DNA from: Planctomycetota bacterium
GTDB lineage: Bacteria; Planctomycetota; B129-G9
Assembly: GCA_003644325.1 (NCBI GenBank)
Contig: QNCA01000046.1
Coordinates: 1-8,244 of the forward strand
Direction: 5' to 3'
DNA length: 8,244 nucleotides
The position numbers and the translations under genes are program-made. The stretch's first letter is position 1. The number at the start of each line of letters is the position of its first letter. The notes under the pieces are model-generated. The model was not told where the DNA came from, did not search any database, and saw only the letters and a list, made by a program, of their open reading frames with translations. Of this stretch, positions 4,471 through 8,244 are shown piece after piece.

Positions 4471-6360
4471 TCACAGTGTAAACCGCTTCGTGCTCGTGTG
4501 GCGGAACTGGCTCGAATATAGTTTTTTGTACGTCGGGCATGTCTTTACAAGTTCGTCGTGTGTTCCGATGCCCGCCAGTCTGCCGCCGTCCAGTACGACT
4601 ATCTTGTCCGCGTGCATCACCGTGGTCAGTCTGTGCGCGATGATGAAGGTCGTGCGGTTTTCCATCAGCCTGTTCAGCGCATCCTGCACCAGCATCTCGG
4701 ACTCGCTGTCCAGCGATGATGTCGCCTCGTCCAGTATGAGTATCGGCGCGTTTTTCAGGATTGCGCGCGCTATCGTTATGCGCTGGCGCTGCCCGCCCGA
4801 CAGCCGCACGCCCTGTTCGCCGACCACCGTGTCGTAGCCGTTTTCCAGCTCGTTTACGATGAATTCGTGGGCGTTGGCCGCCCGGGCGGCGGCGACGACC
4901 TCTTCCTCGCTCGCGTCGGGACTGCCGTAGCGGATGTTCTCGCGTATCGACGCGTGGAACAGGAACGGCTCCTGCCCGACGATTGCTATCTGTGAGAGAA
5001 GCGAACGCGATGTAACTCCCCGTACGTCGTGTCCGTCAATCTCAACTGAGCCCTTCTGCACGTCGTAGAATCGCGGTATGAGATTGAGCAGCGTGGTCTT
5101 TCCCGCGCCGCTGGGGCCGACCACGGCCACTATTTCGCCGGCTTTTACCGTCAGGTTTATGTCCCTGAGGACCGGCTCCTCGTCATACGAGAAGTCCACG
5201 CGGTTGAAAACGATGTCCTTCCGGAACGGCGGCAGCGGCTTCGCGCCGGGCGCGTCCTTTATCGTCGGCCGCAGGTCCATCAGTTCGAATACCCTGGATG
5301 CACCGGCCATCGATTCCTGCAATTTGTTGTACGCCTTGACCAGCGACCTGATGGGGGCGTGCATGAAGGCGGCCGTTCCCGCGATTACGACGATGCTCCC
5401 CGCGTTCAGTCCCCAGATTTGCTTGATGAGGATGTAGCAGCACAGCAGCACCAGGACGGCCGCACCGCCGTTGCTCGCCAGCGACGTGAAGCTGTTGCTC
5501 GCGGCCTTGCCGCGGATGACGCGCATGAATTTTCTGAAGTAGCCTTCGTTCTCGCGCAGGAACGCCTGTTTTTCCACATCTTCCGTATTGAATGCCTTGA
5601 CGATGCGAATTCCGCTGAACGCCTGGTTGATGGACTGTGTGGCATCCGCCTGTCGCTTCAGGCTTTTCCGGGAATGCTTGCGGATGCTTTTCCCGATGAT
5701 TCTCACCGGCAGGATAAGGACCGGCATCGCTACGAATATTATCAGGCCCACCTGCCACGAGGTCAGGAATATCAGAATTATCCCGACAAGTATCAGCGCG
5801 GGCTTTTCCAGTATATCGCCCAGCATGAAATCCACGGACTTTTGCGCGACCAGAACGTCATTGGTCAGGCGCGACAAGAGGTCGCCGGCCTTGCGTTTGT
5901 CGTAAAAGTCCAGCGAGAGATCGAGCAGGTTGTTCGCCGCGTCGCACCTGAGGTCCACGTATATCCGCCCGAGTATGTATTGATGGAAGTATGTCCGCAG
6001 GAACGAGGCTATCGCCATGCCGGCGGAGAGGACCAGCAGAGAGATAACCATTGGCAGCGCGATTTGCCAGTTGGGGTTTTGTACGAACTGGTTTATAAAA
6101 GGTTCGCCCAGGATCAGCCGCCCGCCGCTGAACCCCGCGAACGCGAAGGAGAAAAGCAGTGTCAGGACGAAAAACAGTTTGTAATGCCACACGTAACGCA
6201 GCACTCTCGAATAAGTGTGAAGCAGTCCGCGGCGTTTCAGCGCCCACCGGAGGCCGAAAAAGGCGGCCAGACACATCGCCGCCAGCGCCCCTATACAGGC
6301 GGACAGTTTGAGAGGGTCTGCCAGCAGATCCAGCAATGTGTCCAGTATTTTGCTTTTCAT
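4471..6360 (-). CDS. MsbA/PglK-like ABC exporter (membrane and ATPase domains fused)
   Basis: This is a 629-residue inner-membrane half-transporter that should work as a homodimer, flipping a lipid or lipid-linked glycan with ATP. The membrane domain spans about residues 61-335, with hydrophobic segments near 61-79, 101-120, 186-200, 203-222, 298-313 and 319-335. The ATPase domain has Walker A GPSGAGKT (415-422), Q-loop Q463, signature LSGGQ (520-524), Walker B ILILDE with catalytic E545, and the switch histidine H575, so it looks fully active. An additional hydrophobic segment at about 20-40 precedes the standard six, and the family is usually about 580 residues. The start is 7 nt after the sugar-transferase stop with no clear Shine-Dalgarno sequence, which suggests coupling. 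The neighbours favour a lipid A or lipid-linked oligosaccharide substrate, but drug-exporter relatives look alike, so the substrate is inferred. Confidence 0.9.
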   Translation of the reverse strand: MKSKILDTLLDLLADPLKLSACIGALAAMCLAAFFGLRWALKRRGLLHTYSRVLRYVWHYKLFFVLTLLFSFAFAGFSGGRLILGEPFINQFVQNPNWQIALPMVISLLVLSAGMAIASFLRTYFHQYILGRIYVDLRCDAANNLLDLSLDFYDKRKAGDLLSRLTNDVLVAQKSVDFMLGDILEKPALILVGIILIFLTSWQVGLIIFVAMPVLILPVRIIGKSIRKHSRKSLKRQADATQSINQAFSGIRIVKAFNTEDVEKQAFLRENEGYFRKFMRVIRGKAASNSFTSLASNGGAAVLVLLCCYILIKQIWGLNAGSIVVIAGTAAFMHAPIRSLVKAYNKLQESMAGASRVFELMDLRPTIKDAPGAKPLPPFRKDIVFNRVDFSYDEEPVLRDINLTVKAGEIVAVVGPSGAGKTTLLNLIPRFYDVQKGSVEIDGHDVRGVTSRSLLSQIAIVGQEPFLFHASIRENIRYGSPDASEEEVVAAARAANAHEFIVNELENGYDTVVGEQGVRLSGGQRQRITIARAILKNAPILILDEATSSLDSESEMLVQDALNRLMENRTTFIIAHRLTTVMHADKIVVLDGGRLAGIGTHDELVKTCPTYKKLYSSQFRHTSTKRFTL

Positions 6361-6367
6361 GGCCGTG

Positions 6368-7783
6368 TCAGTAAGCGGTTTTGCTTATGAAGCCCCTGTA
6401 GAACGTCATTATGAGTATCCTGACGTCGAACCAGATGGACCAGTTTTCTATGTAGTATATATCATACTGGATGCGTTTCACAAGCGAGGTATTGCCGCGC
6501 CAGCCGTTCACCTGCGCCCAGCCGGTAATCCCCGCCTTCATCTTGTGCCGCAGCATGTAGCGCGGCACCTCTTTTTTGAAGTCCTCTATAAATACCGGCC
6601 GCTCGGGCCGCGGGCCGACCACGCTCATGTCGCCCTTCAGCACGTTGATGAACTGCGGCAGTTCGTCCAGGCTCGTCTTTCGCAGGAACGTGCCGAACTT
6701 CGTGCGGCGCGGGTCGTTCTCCTTCGCCCACACCGCCCCCGTCTCCTTCTCCGCGTCAACGCGCATCGTCCGGAACTTCAGTATGTTGAACTTCCGACCG
6801 TCCAGTCCCATGCGTTCCTGTTTGTAGAATACCGGGCCCCTGCTCAGGAGTTTCACGAGCAGCGCTATAAGAAGCATCGGCATCCCGAAGACACAAAGCG
6901 CCACAATTGATATTAAGATATCGAAAAGCCGCTTGAGTATTGCGTTCCAGCCCGACACCGGCGACTCGCGCATGTTGAGAATCGGCATACCCTCGAAGTC
7001 GGTTACGCTCTTTCGCAGCGTTGTGAAACTGAAGATGTCGGGCACAAGCCGCACATCTACCACCTCGTCGGCCAGCGCATTCATAGTGTCGCGCATCTGT
7101 ATCTGCCTGTCAAACGGCAGCGCGATAAATACCTGGTCGGCATTCTTATTCGCAATGACGCGTTTCAGGTCGCTCAACGGCTCTACGGGCACGCCCATGA
7201 TTGTCTTGCCCGCGCGTTCCTCGCGGTCGTCCAGGTATGCGGCCACCTGTATTCCCGTCCAGGGGTTCTTGAGGATGTTTTCGTGGAGCGTCTGGCCGAG
7301 TTTCCCCGCGCCGACAATCAGCGCGCGACGGATGTTCTTGCCGCGTTTCCGCATGCCCTGCAATACCCCACGGACGACGCCCCTCGAAAGGACGAGCACA
7401 ACCGGGCACGATACAAGGTAGAATGTCAAGACGTAGCGCGAGAACTCGAACCTGTGCAGCAGGTACAGCAGCGCCAGCATCGCCACCCATACGGCGAATA
7501 CCGATTTGACGAGGTCGAGGAACTCCATGAATATGCGCCGCACACGGCGCGGCTCGTACAGCCGGAAGTGCGCCAGCGCGAGCAACTGTATCGCCAGCAC
7601 GACCGGCGCGAAGTGAAGGTATTCCCATTTCTGCGCAGGCTCCGGCGGAAACGCTATCAGCCCGAAAAAGGTGAACTTCACGCAGAAGCGCAGCACATAC
7701 GCCAGCCACCACGCGGCGAGGACCATCACCGCATCGAAGGCCAGCATCAGGGCCATCGTCAGTTGGCTGTGTTTTTTGAGCAT
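6368..7783 (-). CDS. Polyprenyl-phosphate glycosyl-1-phosphate transferase (WcaJ-like)
   Basis: This 471-residue membrane enzyme should transfer a sugar-1-phosphate from a nucleotide sugar to undecaprenyl phosphate, the first committed step of exopolysaccharide or O-antigen assembly. The N-terminal part has membrane helices (about 10-32, 58-74, 92-110 and 117-133), then a Rossmann-like domain with GAGKLG (158-163), then the catalytic domain. The latter has KRLFDI (284-289), a membrane segment (about 288-311), FYKQERMGLDGRKFNILKF (319-337), TSLDELPQF with the Asp-Glu pair D373-E374, VVGPRPERP (388-396) and GITGWAQVNGWRG (418-430). This is the long form typical of WcaJ- and WbaP-type enzymes; the sugar cannot be told from sequence. 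Start ATG 7783 has AGGAAGAG a few bases upstream. It overlaps the preceding glycosyltransferase by 25 nt and precedes the exporter by 7 nt. Confidence 0.93.
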   Translation of the reverse strand: MLKKHSQLTMALMLAFDAVMVLAAWWLAYVLRFCVKFTFFGLIAFPPEPAQKWEYLHFAPVVLAIQLLALAHFRLYEPRRVRRIFMEFLDLVKSVFAVWVAMLALLYLLHRFEFSRYVLTFYLVSCPVVLVLSRGVVRGVLQGMRKRGKNIRRALIVGAGKLGQTLHENILKNPWTGIQVAAYLDDREERAGKTIMGVPVEPLSDLKRVIANKNADQVFIALPFDRQIQMRDTMNALADEVVDVRLVPDIFSFTTLRKSVTDFEGMPILNMRESPVSGWNAILKRLFDILISIVALCVFGMPMLLIALLVKLLSRGPVFYKQERMGLDGRKFNILKFRTMRVDAEKETGAVWAKENDPRRTKFGTFLRKTSLDELPQFINVLKGDMSVVGPRPERPVFIEDFKKEVPRYMLRHKMKAGITGWAQVNGWRGNTSLVKRIQYDIYYIENWSIWFDVRILIMTFYRGFISKTAY

Positions 7784-8244
7784 GCGCTCTCTTCCTTTGA
7801 AGCCTCCGTGTCCGCCGTCAAAGCGTTCACGTAATCGCGGAATTCTTCCTTGAACCTCGCCCTGTCGAAGCGCATTGCGTTTTCCCTCGCGGCCGCGGGG
7901 TCAAAATCGCCGGCTTTCCGCTCATAGATATCGAGGGCCTCGTTCAGCGCTTCCGCCGTTTGTTCATAAAAGAACACGCCGGTTGCGGGTCCGCTCAGCG
8001 TCTTCGTCCCGCCCCGCGGATTCAGCGGTACGACGGTCTCCAGCGCTCCGCCTTTTGCATAGGCTATCACCGGCCTGCCCGCCGCCTGGGACTCCAGCGG
8101 CGTTATGCCGAAATCCTCTTCGCCGGGAAAGATGAACGCCCGGCAGTGTGCGTAATAATGCGCCAACGCCTCGTCGTCCTGCGGGCCGAGTAGTTCCACG
8201 TTGTCGCCGGCGATATCCCGCAGGTTTTTTGCATCCTGGCCGCC
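7759..8244 (-). CDS. Glycosyltransferase, GT4-type, C-terminal part (runs off right edge)
   Basis: Only the last 161 codons are in the window; the reading frame stays open to base 8244. The fragment is the nucleotide-sugar-binding half of a GT-B fold family 4 glycosyltransferase. It has a typical NVELLGPQDDEAL stretch (residues 15-27 of the fragment), AFIFPGEEDFGITPLE (36-51) with the EX7E motif E43...E51, then AAGRPVIAYAKGGALETV. It probably adds a hexose, often mannose, during polysaccharide assembly; the sugar is not predictable. A GTG at 8199 is an internal valine codon, because family-like sequence continues upstream of it. The gene overlaps the start of the sugar-transferase gene, consistent with one operon. 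Confidence 0.9.
   Translation of the reverse strand, partial: GGQDAKNLRDIAGDNVELLGPQDDEALAHYYAHCRAFIFPGEEDFGITPLESQAAGRPVIAYAKGGALETVVPLNPRGGTKTLSGPATGVFFYEQTAEALNEALDIYERKAGDFDPAAARENAMRFDRARFKEEFRDYVNALTADTEASKEESACSKNTAN
7789..7796 (-). promoter_or_regulatory. Ribosome binding site of the sugar transferase
   Basis: AGGAAGAG on the minus strand lies 5 nt before ATG 7783, inside the end of the upstream glycosyltransferase gene. It supports this start over the later in-frame ATG at residue 10 and indicates that the 25-nt gene overlap is real. Confidence 0.6.

Noticed and set aside
5359..6390. 343-codon open frame on the plus strand over the ABC exporter gene
   Set aside because: It is the antisense shadow of a well-conserved gene, with Gln/Arg/His-rich sequence and no recognisable domain.
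8197..8199. GTG start for the glycosyltransferase
   Set aside because: The frame stays open to the window edge and codes for family-like sequence (GGQDAKNLRDIAGDN) before this codon, so it is an internal valine.

Overview
The window reads as a piece of a Gram-negative-type bacterial chromosome with two compositionally different parts. From about 1120 to the right edge it is GC-rich; for example, 44 of the 60 bases at 1261-1320 are G or C. Every gene there lies on the minus strand in an operon-like layout. From 1 to about 1120 the DNA is clearly less GC-rich (24 of 60 at 781-840, 26 of 60 at 181-240), and its two genes lie on the plus strand, so this end looks like an acquired or rearranged accessory patch. 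A lipid-carrier sugar transferase next to an MsbA-type ABC exporter suggests a bacterium with a glycan-rich envelope. The sequence alone does not fix the phylum. A PVC- or Omnitrophota-like lineage would be my guess, at low confidence.

Accessory end (1-1136): two short tracts of a degenerate 8-bp repeat (core GAACAG) in opposite orientation precede a four-helix-bundle (S23/IVP-type) gene. That gene is cut off about half way, just after its best-conserved motif. It is followed by an intact 248-residue protein with an N-terminal HNH nuclease motif and an unassigned, probably beta-rich C-terminal region. A 7-bp direct repeat (TGAGGTG) brackets the HNH gene, and a weak hairpin plus seven T's overlaps its stop codon.

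Housekeeping block (1137-4422, minus strand, transcribed right to left): a YkgJ-type cysteine-cluster protein with a very basic tail, the DNA polymerase III delta subunit (holA), endonuclease IV (nfo) and protein-L-isoaspartate O-methyltransferase (pcm). holA and nfo overlap in an ATGA, and nfo and pcm are 34 nt apart, so they are probably co-transcribed. Nfo and Pcm repair abasic DNA and damaged aspartyl residues, and HolA loads the replication clamp. The block therefore reads as a macromolecule maintenance cluster.

Envelope block (4471-8244, minus strand): the C-terminal part of a GT4-type glycosyltransferase (runs off the right edge), a polyprenyl-phosphate glycosyl-1-phosphate transferase, and an MsbA/PglK-like ABC exporter with an extra N-terminal membrane segment. 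These are packed with a 25-nt overlap and a 7-nt gap. The plausible joint job is to start a glycan on a lipid carrier, extend it and flip it across the inner membrane. A GC-rich hairpin followed by a T-run lies just after the exporter stop codon and may separate this block from the housekeeping genes. No rRNA, tRNA, CRISPR array or transposase was found.
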